A stretch of DNA of 64,000 nt from an uncultured Oscillospiraceae bacterium (GCA_900757415.1 CAAENU010000214.1:49001-113000); one strand, 5' to 3'. Shown: positions 52,059-60,824, numbered from the stretch's first letter. Made by a program: numbers and translations. The notes: generated from the sequence alone by a model not told the origin.

Positions 52059-53552
52059 TCAGTGTTCTATCCAGTCTCCCGCCCGCTGAACAGCCCGCTT
52101 CCACATGCGGTAGGCATCGTCACACTCAGCCTGTACCCGCTGGGGCGTGAAGATCCGGTCGCTGCGGCGCAGAGCGGACAGCTCATCAAAGCTGCTCCAC
52201 ATGCCGCAGCTCAGTCCGGCCAGCGCCGCCGCGCCAAAGGCGGTGGTCTCCACCATGGCGGGACGATCCACTGGGATGCGGAGAAGATCGGCCTGCATCT
52301 GCAGCAGGATATCGCTGACGCTGGCGCCGCCGTCTGCCCGCAGACAGGTGATGTCGCAGCCGGCATCCTGCCGCATGGCCAGCATCAGATCCGTGACTTG
52401 AAAGGCGATGGCCTCCAGCACGGCCCGGGCGATATGGGCCCGGCCTGTGCCCCGGGTGACGCCGAGAATCGCGCCGCGGGCATACATGTCCCAGTAGGGT
52501 GCGCCCAGACCGGTAAAGGCGGGCACCACAATGACACCGCCGCTGCTGTCCACCGACTCGGCCAGACGGTCACATTCCGGGGCGGAGTCGATAAGGTGCA
52601 GCTCATCCCGCAGCCACTGAATGGTGCTGCCGCCGTTGAACACGCTGCCTTCCAGCGCGTAGGTAACGGTGTCGTTCACATTCCATGCCACAGAGGTTAC
52701 CAGCCCCGCCCGGCTGCGGACGGGTTTGCCGCCCACATTCATCAGGGTGAAGCAGCCGGTGCCGTAGGTGTTTTTGGCGTCGCCTGCGCGGAAGCAGGTC
52801 TGGCCGAACAGCGCTGCCTGCTGGTCGCCTGCCGCGCCGCATACCGGCACACCGGCAAGCGCCTCCAGTCCGGGAATGCCGGACTTTACCGCGCCGTACA
52901 CCTGTGAGTTGCCCACGCAGCGCGGCAGCATGCACATGGGAATCCCCAGCATGCCGCACAGCTCCGCGTCCCAATTGAGCGTATGGATATCAAAGAGCAT
53001 GGTTCGGCTGGCGTTGGAATAGTCGGTAACGTGCTGGCCGGTCAGCTGCCAGATAAGCCATGTCTCCACCGTGCCGAAAAGAAGCTGACCCTGTTCGGCG
53101 CGCTGCCGCGCGCCGGGTACGTTGTCCAGAATCCAGCGGATCTTGGTGGCGGAAAAATAGGCGTCGATCAAAAGGCCGGTGGCGGACTGGATGCGTTCGC
53201 TGAGTCCGCGCCTCTTCAGCTCTTCGCACAGCTCCGCCGTGCGGCGGCACTGCCACACGATGGCGTTATATACCGGCGCACCGGTGGCTTTGTCCCAGAC
53301 AATGGTGGTTTCCCGCTGGTTGGTGACGCCGATGCCGGCAATGGCGCCTGCAGGCAGCGCTGCGATGGCGTCGGCGGCGGAGAGCGCCTGTGTGCGCCAG
53401 ATCTCCATGGGATCGTGCTCGACCCAGCCGGCATGCGGGTAATGCTGGGTGAACGGATACTGGCCGCGCCCCACGATATCACCCTGCCGGTCAAACACGA
53501 TGGCCCGGGAGCTGGTGGTACCCTGATCCAGCGCCAGAATGTAGGAAGCCAT
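52059..53552 (-). CDS. glpK: Glycerol kinase
   Basis: Phosphorylates glycerol to glycerol-3-phosphate (497 aa). ILALDQGTTSSRAIVFD is the FGGY-kinase N-terminal phosphate loop. VTNQRETTIVWDKATGAPVYNAIVWQ, FSATKIRWILDNVPGAR, GAAGDQQAALFGQ, KNTYGTGCF and LRADGGASVSDILLQMQADLL follow in the standard order. Full length. An AAGGGGG SD precedes the ATG. It is alone here, without the usual glpF/glpD partners. Confidence 0.96.
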   Translation of the reverse strand: MASYILALDQGTTSSRAIVFDRQGDIVGRGQYPFTQHYPHAGWVEHDPMEIWRTQALSAADAIAALPAGAIAGIGVTNQRETTIVWDKATGAPVYNAIVWQCRRTAELCEELKRRGLSERIQSATGLLIDAYFSATKIRWILDNVPGARQRAEQGQLLFGTVETWLIWQLTGQHVTDYSNASRTMLFDIHTLNWDAELCGMLGIPMCMLPRCVGNSQVYGAVKSGIPGLEALAGVPVCGAAGDQQAALFGQTCFRAGDAKNTYGTGCFTLMNVGGKPVRSRAGLVTSVAWNVNDTVTYALEGSVFNGGSTIQWLRDELHLIDSAPECDRLAESVDSSGGVIVVPAFTGLGAPYWDMYARGAILGVTRGTGRAHIARAVLEAIAFQVTDLMLAMRQDAGCDITCLRADGGASVSDILLQMQADLLRIPVDRPAMVETTAFGAAALAGLSCGMWSSFDELSALRRSDRIFTPQRVQAECDDAYRMWKRAVQRAGDWIEH

Positions 53553-53629
53553 ATGAAATCCCCCTTTTCAAGTGCGGTCTGCTGTGTTAAAATATAAATC
53601 CAGTATAGCACAGGAGGGGAACAATTGCC

Positions 53630-54562
53630 ATGACAAAAAAGACGGACTTCACCTTTCTTTCCAGCGACGGGAGAACGCGGCTGCACGGTATTTCGTGGGT
53701 GCCGGAGGGTGCGGCGCCTGCGGCGGTGCTGCAGATTGTCCATGGGGTGGCGGAGCACATTGACCGCTATGACGGTTTTGCCCGCTTCCTGAACGGACAC
53801 GGCGTGATTGTGGTGGGGCATGACCATCTGGGGCACGGCAGATCCCTGACTGAGGGCGGTACGCCGGTCTATTTCGGCCGCGGCAACACATGGAATACGC
53901 CGGTGGACGATATCTATGTGCTGCATACCAGAATCAGGGAGCAGTATCCTGATCTGCCGCTGCTGCTGATGGGGCATTCCATGGGTTCGTTTCTCAGCCG
54001 TACCTATCTGATCCGCTATCCCGGAACGGTGAAGGCGGCTATTCTGATGGGCACCGGCTGGCAAAGCGGAGCCGTGCTGCGCGGCGGTCTGGCGCTGGCG
54101 GGGGTGCTGAAGCGGAAAGATCCGGCGGCTACCAGCGATACGGTGACAGAGCTGGCTTTCGGTGCGTACAATAAGGCGTTTAAACCCAATCGCACCGCTT
54201 TCGACTGGCTGTCGGCAGATGAGGAAAATGTGGATGCCTATATCGCCGATCCCATGTGCGGCCATGATGCCACGGTGGGTTTGTTCTATGAGATGCTCAG
54301 CGGGATTCGTTTTAACCAGCGCCGCAGCAATCTGGACAGAATGGACAAGGATACGCCGCTGCTGCTGATTTCGGGACAGGACGACCCTGTGGGCGGCATG
54401 GGCGAGGGCGTGCGCCGGACGTATCAGGAGTTCCGGCACGCCGGCGTAAAGGACTGCACGCTGAAGCTGTATCCTGGAGCGCGGCATGAGCTGCTCAATG
54501 AGCGGGCGTGGCAGGACACGGTGTATCAGGATATCTGGAATTGGATGGAGGGGAAGCTATAA
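53630..54562 (+). CDS. Alpha/beta hydrolase (monoacylglycerol lipase-like)
   Basis: A 310-residue serine hydrolase. VHGVAEHIDRYDGFARFLNGHG and GHDHLGHGRS are typical of the Hydrolase_4 (monoglyceride lipase/lysophospholipase) group. Ser117 in GHSMGSF is the nucleophile, Asp in GQDDPVG and His in GARHELLN complete the triad. No signal peptide. The neighbouring glycerol kinase is divergent and could use released glycerol (inference). The stop overlaps the start of the uracil-DNA glycosylase gene by 1 nt. Confidence 0.9.
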   Translation: MTKKTDFTFLSSDGRTRLHGISWVPEGAAPAAVLQIVHGVAEHIDRYDGFARFLNGHGVIVVGHDHLGHGRSLTEGGTPVYFGRGNTWNTPVDDIYVLHTRIREQYPDLPLLLMGHSMGSFLSRTYLIRYPGTVKAAILMGTGWQSGAVLRGGLALAGVLKRKDPAATSDTVTELAFGAYNKAFKPNRTAFDWLSADEENVDAYIADPMCGHDATVGLFYEMLSGIRFNQRRSNLDRMDKDTPLLLISGQDDPVGGMGEGVRRTYQEFRHAGVKDCTLKLYPGARHELLNERAWQDTVYQDIWNWMEGKL

Positions 54563-55140
54563 TGGGCGCATGGGAAGAGCTGAGAGAAAAGTGCCTGAAC
54601 TGTCAGGCCTGCGGACTGCGCCGTACCTGCACGCAGGTGGTATTCGGCGTGGGCGATCCCAACGCCGAGGTGCTGTTCATCGGCGAGGCACCAGGCGCCA
54701 ATGAGGATCAGCAGGGCGAGCCGTTTGTGGGCCGGGCCGGTAAGTTGCTGGACGATATGCTGGCCATGATCGGTCTGAGTCGGAAGAATATCTATATCAC
54801 CAACTCCGTCAAGTGCCGCCCGCCGGAAAACCGGGATCCGCTGGGGGAGGAGAAGGATGCCTGCCGCGGCTATCTGCGCCAGCAGGTACGGCTGATGAAA
54901 CCCAAGATCATCGTGTGTCTGGGCCGCATCAGCGCCATGGAGCTGATCAAGCCGGATTTCAAGATCAGCCGGGAGCACGGCCAGTTCTTTGACCGAAGCG
55001 GCACGTTGATGATGGCGTTGTATCACCCGGCGGCGCTGCTGCGCGATCCCCGCAAAAAACCGGAGACCTTTGAGGATCTGAAGCGTTTGCAGGAGAAGAT
55101 CGCGGAGGTCTGCGACCATACCCCCATCGAGTTCACATAA
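54562..55140 (+). CDS. Family 4 uracil-DNA glycosylase (4Fe-4S)
   Basis: Removes uracil from DNA (192 aa). The iron-sulfur cysteines are visible: C14 and C17 (CQAC) and the later pair 15 residues apart in [40 protein letters not shown] is motif A with the water-activating region, TNSVKCRPP follows, and YHPAALLR is motif B. The ATG at 54562 overlaps the hydrolase stop and follows GGAGGGG. Coupled to the hydrolase without clear functional link. Confidence 0.94.
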   Translation: MGAWEELREKCLNCQACGLRRTCTQVVFGVGDPNAEVLFIGEAPGANEDQQGEPFVGRAGKLLDDMLAMIGLSRKNIYITNSVKCRPPENRDPLGEEKDACRGYLRQQVRLMKPKIIVCLGRISAMELIKPDFKISREHGQFFDRSGTLMMALYHPAALLRDPRKKPETFEDLKRLQEKIAEVCDHTPIEFT

Positions 55141-55145
55141 GAAAT

Positions 55146-55180
55146 AGAAAGGGAGCGTCGCAGGACGCTCCCTTTTCTAT
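55146..55180 (+). terminator. Terminator after the uracil-DNA glycosylase gene
   Basis: Stem GGGAGCGTC / GACGCTCCC with a 4-nt loop and TTTTCT. Confidence 0.85.
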
Positions 55181-55193
55181 GCATAAAAGCGCC

Positions 55194-55778
55194 TTACAGC
55201 GCCGCCATGGCGGCGTTGACGCTCTCTTCGCAGCTGCGCATGGCGAGGATGGTCTTTTCCATCAGCTCCTCCAGCGGCCAGTCCAGACGCTCGGCCCCGG
55301 TGCGGATCACATCGCGGGAACAGCCGGCGGCAAATTTCTTGTCCTTGAACTTCTTCTTCAGGCTGCTGACCTCCATGTCCATCACGCTTTTGCTGGGCCG
55401 CATCAGCGCCGCTGCGCCCACCAGACCCGTCAGCTCGTCGGCGGCAAAGAGCACCTTCTCCATCTCGTGGGTAGGTTCCACATCGCAGCAGATACCGTAA
55501 CCATGAGAGCAGACCGCGTGAATGAATTCCGGGGAACAGCCGGCCTTTTCCAGCAGCTCCGGCGCCTTGAGACAGTGCTGCTCGGGCCACATTTCAAAAT
55601 CGATATCGTGCAGCAGGCCCACGGTGGCCCAGAAATCCGCGTCCTCACCGTAACCCAGTTCATTGGCGTACCAGCGCATCACGCCCTCAACGGTCAGCGC
55701 GTGCTGAATGTGAAACGGCTCGTGATTGTACTCTTTCAAAGCCGCCAGAGCGGCGTCCCGACTGATAACTTCCTTCAT
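55194..55778 (-). CDS. HD-domain hydrolase
   Basis: A 194-residue HD-superfamily protein. HIQHALTVEGVMRWYANELGY gives the first His, GLLHDIDFEMWPEQH the HD pair, HAVCSHGYG a further His and AADELTGLVGAAALM the final Asp. Members are metal-dependent phosphohydrolases; the substrate is unknown. It has its own promoter (55838-55866), whose -35 overlaps the end of the next upstream gene. Confidence 0.88.
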   Translation of the reverse strand: MKEVISRDAALAALKEYNHEPFHIQHALTVEGVMRWYANELGYGEDADFWATVGLLHDIDFEMWPEQHCLKAPELLEKAGCSPEFIHAVCSHGYGICCDVEPTHEMEKVLFAADELTGLVGAAALMRPSKSVMDMEVSSLKKKFKDKKFAAGCSRDVIRTGAERLDWPLEELMEKTILAMRSCEESVNAAMAAL

Positions 55779-55837
55779 GATGCTGCGACTTCCTTTCGTG
55801 TAAGATCGGCGCGGAAAGCGCCGTTTTTTGATGCCCT

Positions 55838-55866
55838 ATTCTACCACGGTGCAGGCTGCTATGCAA
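55838..55866 (-). promoter_or_regulatory. Promoter of the HD-domain gene
   Basis: Minus-strand TTGCAT (55866-55861), 17-bp spacer, TAGAAT (55843-55838). A short hairpin (CGGCGC/GCGCCG, 55806-55823) follows in the leader. Confidence 0.6.
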
Positions 55867-56095
55867 GCGCTTTTTCCAGCACATGCAGCACCGCCTGCAT
55901 GTGGCGCAGCTCCTCGCGCAGCAGCGTCTGATAGGCGGGCGTACTGCCGGCAGGCGCGGCAGGGACAGCGGGTGCCGCGGTGGCGGCTTTGCCGTCCGGT
56001 GCGGCGGCGCGCGCCGCGGGATAGGGGTTTTCCTGCGGGGCGACCCGCTTCCAGATCTGATCGTATTTGCGGTAGTCATATGGTTCGTTGCCCAT
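55859..56095 (-). CDS. Small protein of unknown function
   Basis: A 78-residue protein not assigned to a named family. It starts GNEPYDYRKYDQIWKRVAPQENPYP, a Tyr/Trp-rich segment seen, from memory, in short Clostridia proteins. An Ala/Pro-rich linker (about 28-52) and a C-terminal helix (LLREELRHMQAVLHVLEKAL) follow, resembling the first helix of ferritin-like proteins. AAAGGAGG precedes the ATG. No membrane segment. Confidence 0.72.
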   Translation of the reverse strand: MGNEPYDYRKYDQIWKRVAPQENPYPAARAAAPDGKAATAAPAVPAAPAGSTPAYQTLLREELRHMQAVLHVLEKALA

Positions 56096-56292
56096 GGGAG
56101 CCTCCTTTCCTTGGGGAAGAAATACTTGGCGGGCAGATGGGGACATCGGCCCGCGGGACTTGCGGCAGGCGCGCAAAGGGCGATGCCTCCATCGGTTCAT
56201 CGGCTTGGTGGACAAGCCGCGCATGTATGCCCGACGCTTCCCTGCGCCATACTATGCGCAGGGAGACGCCGCCGTTCCAAAGATATTACCAA

Positions 56293-56321
56293 TTGACACG
56301 ATAGGCAAAAAAATCTATAAT
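56293..56321 (+). promoter_or_regulatory. Promoter of the Rrf2/IscR-like gene
   Basis: TTGACA (56293-56298), 17-bp spacer, TATAAT (56316-56321): full consensus. Confidence 0.85.
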
Positions 56322-56367
56322 ATAAAAAACCAGCATGGGAGAAAATAGGAAAGGCAGGCGGCGGGCA

Positions 56368-56790
56368 ATGATGATCTCAACAAAGGGGCGCTATGCGCTG
56401 CGGGTATTGGTGGATCTGGCAGAGCACCGGGAAGAGGGGTACATCCCCCTGCGGACGGTGGCCCAGCGGCAGGGCATCAGCCAGAAATATCTGGAGAGCA
56501 TCATGACCGTGCTCTCCAAAGCCGGGTATGTGGACGGCACCCACGGCCGGGGCGGCGGCTACCGCCTGACGCGTGAGCCGGAGGAGTATCACATCGGGCC
56601 GCTGCTGCGGCTGATCGAGGGGCCGCTGGCCCCGGTACAGTGCGTGTCGGACGGGGCGGAGCAGTGCGAAATGGCAGGGGAATGCCGCACCCGCGCACTG
56701 TGGAAAGGGTTGGATCAGGTGATCCGCGAGTATCTGGACAACGCCACGCTGCGGCAGCTGATGGCGGAAGAATCCGGCGCGGACGATTGA
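56368..56790 (+). CDS. iscR: Rrf2-family (IscR-like) regulator
   Basis: A 140-residue regulator with an N-terminal winged helix (ISTKGRYALRVLVDLAEH, ISQKYLESIMTVLSKAGYV, GRGGGYRLTREPEEY). Three cysteines at 92, 100 and 106 lie where IscR binds its [2Fe-2S] cluster (spacing slightly longer than in E. coli). It precedes a sufC-sufB pair, so it probably senses Fe-S status and controls that operon. The start (ATG at 56368, or the adjacent one at 56371) is set by the distance from the promoter; the SD is weak. The symbol is by analogy. Confidence 0.85.
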   Translation: MMISTKGRYALRVLVDLAEHREEGYIPLRTVAQRQGISQKYLESIMTVLSKAGYVDGTHGRGGGYRLTREPEEYHIGPLLRLIEGPLAPVQCVSDGAEQCEMAGECRTRALWKGLDQVIREYLDNATLRQLMAEESGADD

Positions 56791-56873
56791 GCCGCTATGT
56801 GTGCGGCCGCGCTGCTTCGGCAGCACGGACGGCGGATTGCGGGAAGCTTTTTGCCATAATCCTGCGAAATCGA

Positions 56874-56902
56874 TTGCTTTTCGTCACATTCTCTGGTATA
56901 AT
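56874..56902 (+). promoter_or_regulatory. Promoter of sufC-sufB
   Basis: TTGCTT (56874-56879), 17-bp spacer, TATAAT (56897-56902). Confidence 0.7.
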
Positions 56903-56920
56903 ATGTCAAGTTTATCAATT

Positions 56921-56948
56921 AGGCCCTTTTTCCGCGGAAAAAGGGCCT
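56921..56948. promoter_or_regulatory. 28-bp palindrome in the sufC leader
   Basis: Perfect palindrome with half-site AGGCCCTTTTTCCG, at about +12 to +40 of the predicted transcript. No T-run follows, so it is more likely an operator or a 5' hairpin than a terminator. Confidence 0.6.
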
Positions 56949-57165
56949 GCCTTACCATCATTTGGCAAGGGTAAGTACGCCTGACAGTGGGTCTTTTCGG
57001 CGCTTCTGCCCTTTTTGCCTTGGCGGGCGCCAGTCCGTCTGCGTCTCAAAAAGCAAAATACACTCGAAAATCCATCGCCGGCGGGTGTGGCGCATTTCTG
57101 CCCGGCAAAACCGTGTCTGCCCATGCCGACTGATGGTAACAGTATCGTTTGAGGAGGAAAATTCC

Positions 57166-57906
57166 ATGCTGGAATTGCAACATATCTCATACCGGGTGTC
57201 CACGCCCGAGGGGGAAATGGATATTCTGAAGGATGTTTCCATCACCATTCCCGACCACCGCATGGTGGTGTTCACTGGGCCTAACGGCGGCGGAAAGACC
57301 ACGCTGGCCAAGGTGATCATGGGTCTGGTGCAGCCTACCGGCGGCCGGATTTTGTATAATGGCGAGGATATTACCGGCTTGTCCATCACGGAGCGGGCCA
57401 AAAAGGGCGTGAGCTACGGCTTTCAGCAGCCGCCCCGCTTTAAGGGGATCACGGTGCACGACCTGCTGCTGCTGGCGGCGGGCGAGGAAAAGCTGAGCAA
57501 GGATCGCTGCTGCGCATATCTGACCAAGGTTGGACTGTGCGCCAACGACTATCTGGATCGGGAAGTGGACGTATCCCTGTCCGGCGGCGAGGTGAAGCGC
57601 ATCGAGATCGCCACCATTCTGGCCCGGCACAGCGGGCTGATGATCTTTGACGAGCCGGAGGCGGGCATCGACCTGTGGAGCTTCGCCCGGCTGACGGAGA
57701 CCTTTGAGCAGCTGCATCAGGAGGGCAAGGCCACCATGATCATCATCTCCCATCAGGAGCGGATCATCCGGCTGGCCGACGAGATCGTGGTTATCGCAAA
57801 CGGCCAGATCGCCCACCGCGGCAATACGGAGGAGGTATTCCCCCTGATTCTGGCCGACACGCTGGGCAGCTGCCCCGTGATCGAGAGAAAGGAGGCGGCA
57901 CGATGA
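57166..57906 (+). CDS. sufC: Fe-S cluster assembly ATPase SufC (SMS-type)
   Basis: A 246-residue ABC-type ATPase that drives the SufB scaffold. GPNGGGKTT (38-46) is Walker A, SYGFQQPPRFKGITVHDLL carries the Q-loop in the SufC form, LSGGEVKRIEIATIL is the signature and LMIFDEPEAGIDLW is Walker B. No membrane partner exists. The ATG at 57166 follows GAGGAGG. It overlaps the SufB-like gene by 4 nt (ATGA). No sufS, sufU or sufD is adjacent, as in the minimal two-gene systems. Confidence 0.93.
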   Translation: MLELQHISYRVSTPEGEMDILKDVSITIPDHRMVVFTGPNGGGKTTLAKVIMGLVQPTGGRILYNGEDITGLSITERAKKGVSYGFQQPPRFKGITVHDLLLLAAGEEKLSKDRCCAYLTKVGLCANDYLDREVDVSLSGGEVKRIEIATILARHSGLMIFDEPEAGIDLWSFARLTETFEQLHQEGKATMIIISHQERIIRLADEIVVIANGQIAHRGNTEEVFPLILADTLGSCPVIERKEAAR

Positions 57907-58832
57907 TCACCGACATCGACGCAAAACTGCTGGAGAAAATCGCCGACCTGACGGGCAAACCCGTGGGTGCGTTCAATATCCGCAAGGACAGCGGCTGCGA
58001 GGCCCGCCAGTCCACCGAGCATATCGACATCTCTCCCCGCGCCGACGGCAAGTCCGGCATCGATATCCGCTTCAAACCCGGCACAAAGGGCGAAAAATGC
58101 TATATTCCCGTGATCATCAGCAAAACCGGCGTCAGCGAGCTGGTATATAACGACTTCTACGTGGCGGACGACTGCGACGTGGAGATCGTGGCAGGCTGCG
58201 GCATCCACAACTCCGGCTGCAGTGAGAGCCGCCACGATGGTCTGCACACCTTCCATATCGGCAAGAACAGCCGCGTGCACTATATCGAAAAGCACTACGG
58301 CGAGAAGGACGCCGGCCAGACCGGCGGCAACATCATGAACCCAAAGACCGTGGTCTATCTGGGCGAGAACTCCACCATGCAGATGGAGACCATCCAGATC
58401 CGGGGTATTGACTCCACCAAGCGGGAGACGGATTTCTTCTGCGAGGCGGGCAGCGAGGTGGTGGTTACCGAGCGGCTGCTGACCCACGGCGACCAGACGG
58501 CGGAAAGCGACATGACCATCCAGCTTAACGGCGACGATGCCAAGGGGCGGGTGATCTCGCGCAGCGTGGCGCAGGACCGCTCCCATCAGGTGTTCCATCC
58601 GGTGATGGTGGGCAACGCCAAATGCTTCGGCCATGTGCAGTGCGACAGCATCATCATGGGCAGCGCCCGCATCGAGTCCATTCCCGCCATTACGGCCAAC
58701 TCCACCGAAGCGCAGCTGATCCATGAGGCGGCCATCGGCAAGATCGCCGGGGACCAGTTGCTGAAGCTGGAAACACTGGGCCTGACAGAGGAGGAAGCCG
58801 AGGATACCATCCTGAAGGGCTTTCTGGCGTGA
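57903..58832 (+). CDS. sufB: Short SufB/SufD-family scaffold (SMS-type)
   Basis: A 309-residue protein with the SufBD beta-helix core: VAGCGIHNSGCSESRHDGLHTFHIG, RVHYIEKHYGEKDAG, GRVISRSVAQDRSHQVFHPVMVG, HVQCDSIIMG, IPAITANSTEAQLIHEAAIGKI. It is much shorter than classical SufB (about 470 aa), lacking the N-terminal domain. Cysteines in GCGIHNSGC and CDS could take part in cluster binding. With SufC it would form a minimal Fe-S scaffold complex. Terminator at 58856. Confidence 0.9.
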   Translation: MITDIDAKLLEKIADLTGKPVGAFNIRKDSGCEARQSTEHIDISPRADGKSGIDIRFKPGTKGEKCYIPVIISKTGVSELVYNDFYVADDCDVEIVAGCGIHNSGCSESRHDGLHTFHIGKNSRVHYIEKHYGEKDAGQTGGNIMNPKTVVYLGENSTMQMETIQIRGIDSTKRETDFFCEAGSEVVVTERLLTHGDQTAESDMTIQLNGDDAKGRVISRSVAQDRSHQVFHPVMVGNAKCFGHVQCDSIIMGSARIESIPAITANSTEAQLIHEAAIGKIAGDQLLKLETLGLTEEEAEDTILKGFLA

Positions 58833-58855
58833 GGAAATAATCATAGGACGCAAGA

Positions 58856-58886
58856 TTCCCCCGGGTGTGATCCCGGGGGAATTTTT
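58856..58886 (+). terminator. Terminator after sufB
   Basis: Stem TTCCCCCGGG / CCCGGGGGAA with a 6-nt loop and TTTTT. Confidence 0.9.
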
Positions 58887-58889
58887 GAT

Positions 58890-59790
58890 GGTTCGCGTCT
58901 CTCTTCTTCCCCTGTCATTGCGCACCAGTCCACAGACTGGTGCGGCAATCCGTCTTCCCCTGTCTGTCATTGCGAGGAGGGCAAAGCCCGACGTGGCAAT
59001 CCGTCCTTTTTGGGGAGGTTTCGCGCCGTAAGCGTGGGAACGGTCTCCGACGGCCCACTTTTCCCAGCAGCTGGAAAAGTGGGAAAAAGAGCCGGCAGGA
59101 ACCAAGGTTCCTGCACCTCCTTCCACGCTATGTCCTCTCCATTACGCTACCTTATCCCGCGCGTTCGCGGAGAATTTCCCGATTACGTATCACCGTCGAA
59201 CGCTTTTATCATCAGCGCCGCTGCCGCTGATGCCATCGATGATAGGAATAAATTTGTTCTTTTGATAAGCACGGATTGCCACAACCAGTCAGTACCCCAA
59301 GGGCACTTGCTGCGCGGCGCGGACTGCTCTCGCAATGACAGGGGGGAAGTACAAGTTTCGGCGGCATGTGGTCATGCCGCCCTACGAAGGGTTTCCCGGT
59401 ACATTGCGTAGGGCGGGGTGACCACACCCCGCCGCGCGGAATAGAGTGGCATTCGAGGGGGAGGTCGGATTGTCACGTCGCTGCGCTCCTGGCAATGACG
59501 GATGAAGAATCATTGCATCATCGCCGCTGGCCGGTGCATTGAACAACGCTTGCGGCTCTACCGTTGATGAAATGAGCGGCAGCGGCGCAAGCGGGAAGTC
59601 AATTCGTCATACGTAACGAAAACTGCCGTTTCCTGTGATCGCGCGGTATGCGGTATCGAATTTACAGCAGGTATAGCGTGGGCGGATTCTTAAACCGCAG
59701 GTTTAAGTGGCGTTTTTGGGTACTTTTGCCGCCACGGGCAAAAGTACCTCGCCCCGGAGGGCGAAATAACTCCAAAAACCGCCCATGCCG
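58890..59790. repeat. Intergenic repeat cluster (about 0.9 kb)
   Basis: No convincing gene. Contains copies of an imperfect palindromic unit with ends TGTCATTGCG and GGCAATCCGT: 58913-58953, 58965-59004, an inverted, longer copy at 59271-59340, and an inverted copy at 59466-59501. Also hairpins at 59054-59083 (CCCACTTTTCC/GGAAAAGTGGG), 59095-59114 (GCAGGAACC/GGTTCCTGC), 59360-59381, 59412-59433 (GGCGGGGTG/CACCCCGCC) and 59719-59748 (GGTACTTTTGCC/GGCAAAAGTACC). These look like small non-autonomous dispersed repeats nested together. Confidence 0.75.
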
Positions 59791-59794
59791 CCAA

Positions 59795-59831
59795 CAAAAA
59801 AAGAGAGACGCTCGGGTGAGCGTCTCTCTTT
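59795..59831 (-). terminator. Terminator after the secreted protein gene
   Basis: Stem AAAGAGAGACGCTC / GAGCGTCTCTCTTT with a 4-nt loop; minus-strand T-run TTTTTTTG. Confidence 0.88.
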
Positions 59832-59855
59832 ATTCATTCAGAACGAGGTTCTAAA

Positions 59856-60767
59856 TTAGAACTCCTTCTTCTTGCCGATGACGACAGCGCCGCCAGCGAC
59901 GGACAGCAGGCTCATGCCAACATACATGGCGATACCAGCGTCGAAGGTCTTAGCAGAGTTCACGCCGTCCTTGGTGCCAGCAGCGGTGCCAGCCTTCAGG
60001 GACCAAACGTAATCATAGCTGTCAGCGAACTTGTCGCCCCAAGCCCAGCTGTAGTCGTTCTCGGAGTAGACATCATAAGCGTCATAAGCGTCATAAGCGA
60101 AAGTAGCCTTGATGGCGACCTTGTTCTTGGTCAGAACGGACTCGTCATCGGTAGCAGCGAACACGCCCTTGCAGACCAGGCAGGTGACCTCGTCATAACC
60201 GGTCTTGTCGTTAGCCTTGGGCTCGCCAAAGATGTGGGAAGCGGCAACATAGTTGAAGTTGGGAGCAGCAGCATAGACAGTGATGACCTTGGAGCCGGAC
60301 TTGACACGGTACTCAGTGGCGTTGGCAACAGCGTCGTCAGCCTCAACATAGAAGTTGCCGTTCTTATCCAGATAACCGTCATTCAGGAAGTGAGCCTTGT
60401 CGCAGGTAGCCTTCTTGTCGGTAGCCTTCTGAGCGGTCACAGAGAACTCATACAGAGCAGCATCCTCGGTCAGATCGTTTCTGACCCAAGTGGTGAAACC
60501 GTTGTTGGTGTAGATGGCGTCAGTAGCGTCAGCCTTATCGCAAACGATATAGGTGGTGGAGCCATCCTTGGAAACATAGTACTCAACCCAGCCGAAGCCC
60601 TGAGCAGCTTCCTTAGCGGGAACCTTCTTGGCCTCAACACCGACCTTGGTGTCGACCTTACCGGTGACCGTGTCCTTCTTGTAAGCCTTGACATTGGCGC
60701 CGAAGGCCACGGTGCACAGGCTCAGAGCCATAACCAGGCTCAGAACCAGAGCAACAATTTTCTTCAT
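59856..60767 (-). CDS. Secreted, C-terminally anchored protein of unknown function
   Basis: A 303-residue exported protein. Signal peptide MKKIVALVLSLVMALSLCTV, cleaved near AFGA. The middle has no recognised domain but includes a Cys pair (CLVCKG) and a tandem YDAYDAYDVY, encoded by near-identical 9-nt repeats. The end (SAKTFDAGIAMYVGMSLL, hydrophobic span, then KKKEF) resembles a sorting signal of gut Clostridia but lacks a clear LPxTG. Codon use is strongly biased to few codons, suggesting high expression. GGAGG precedes the ATG at 60767. A 5' inverted repeat and good promoter lie upstream. Confidence 0.82.
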   Translation of the reverse strand: MKKIVALVLSLVMALSLCTVAFGANVKAYKKDTVTGKVDTKVGVEAKKVPAKEAAQGFGWVEYYVSKDGSTTYIVCDKADATDAIYTNNGFTTWVRNDLTEDAALYEFSVTAQKATDKKATCDKAHFLNDGYLDKNGNFYVEADDAVANATEYRVKSGSKVITVYAAAPNFNYVAASHIFGEPKANDKTGYDEVTCLVCKGVFAATDDESVLTKNKVAIKATFAYDAYDAYDVYSENDYSWAWGDKFADSYDYVWSLKAGTAAGTKDGVNSAKTFDAGIAMYVGMSLLSVAGGAVVIGKKKEF

Positions 60768-60793
60768 GTTCTTTTCCTCCAATAAATTATTTT

Positions 60794-60817
60794 GTAAAGA
60801 CGAACACTTGTCTTTAC
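60794..60817. promoter_or_regulatory. 5' inverted repeat of the secreted protein mRNA
   Basis: GTAAAGAC-N8-GTCTTTAC, located at the predicted transcript 5' end; could be a stabilising hairpin or an operator. Confidence 0.55.
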
Positions 60818-60824
60818 AGTTGCC

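Larger units (their letters stand above)
56791..57165 (+). other. Intergenic region and leader before sufC
   Basis: No gene seen. It carries the sufC promoter, a perfect 28-bp palindrome 18 nt after the -10, and about 215 nt of further leader with GC-rich hairpin-prone sequence. CCTTGGCGGGC here (57015) recurs at 16217. Confidence 0.5.

Noticed and set aside
58940..59411. ORFs of 96 and 133 codons in the repeat cluster
   Set aside because: They run through palindromic repeats, have no SD and no protein-like composition.
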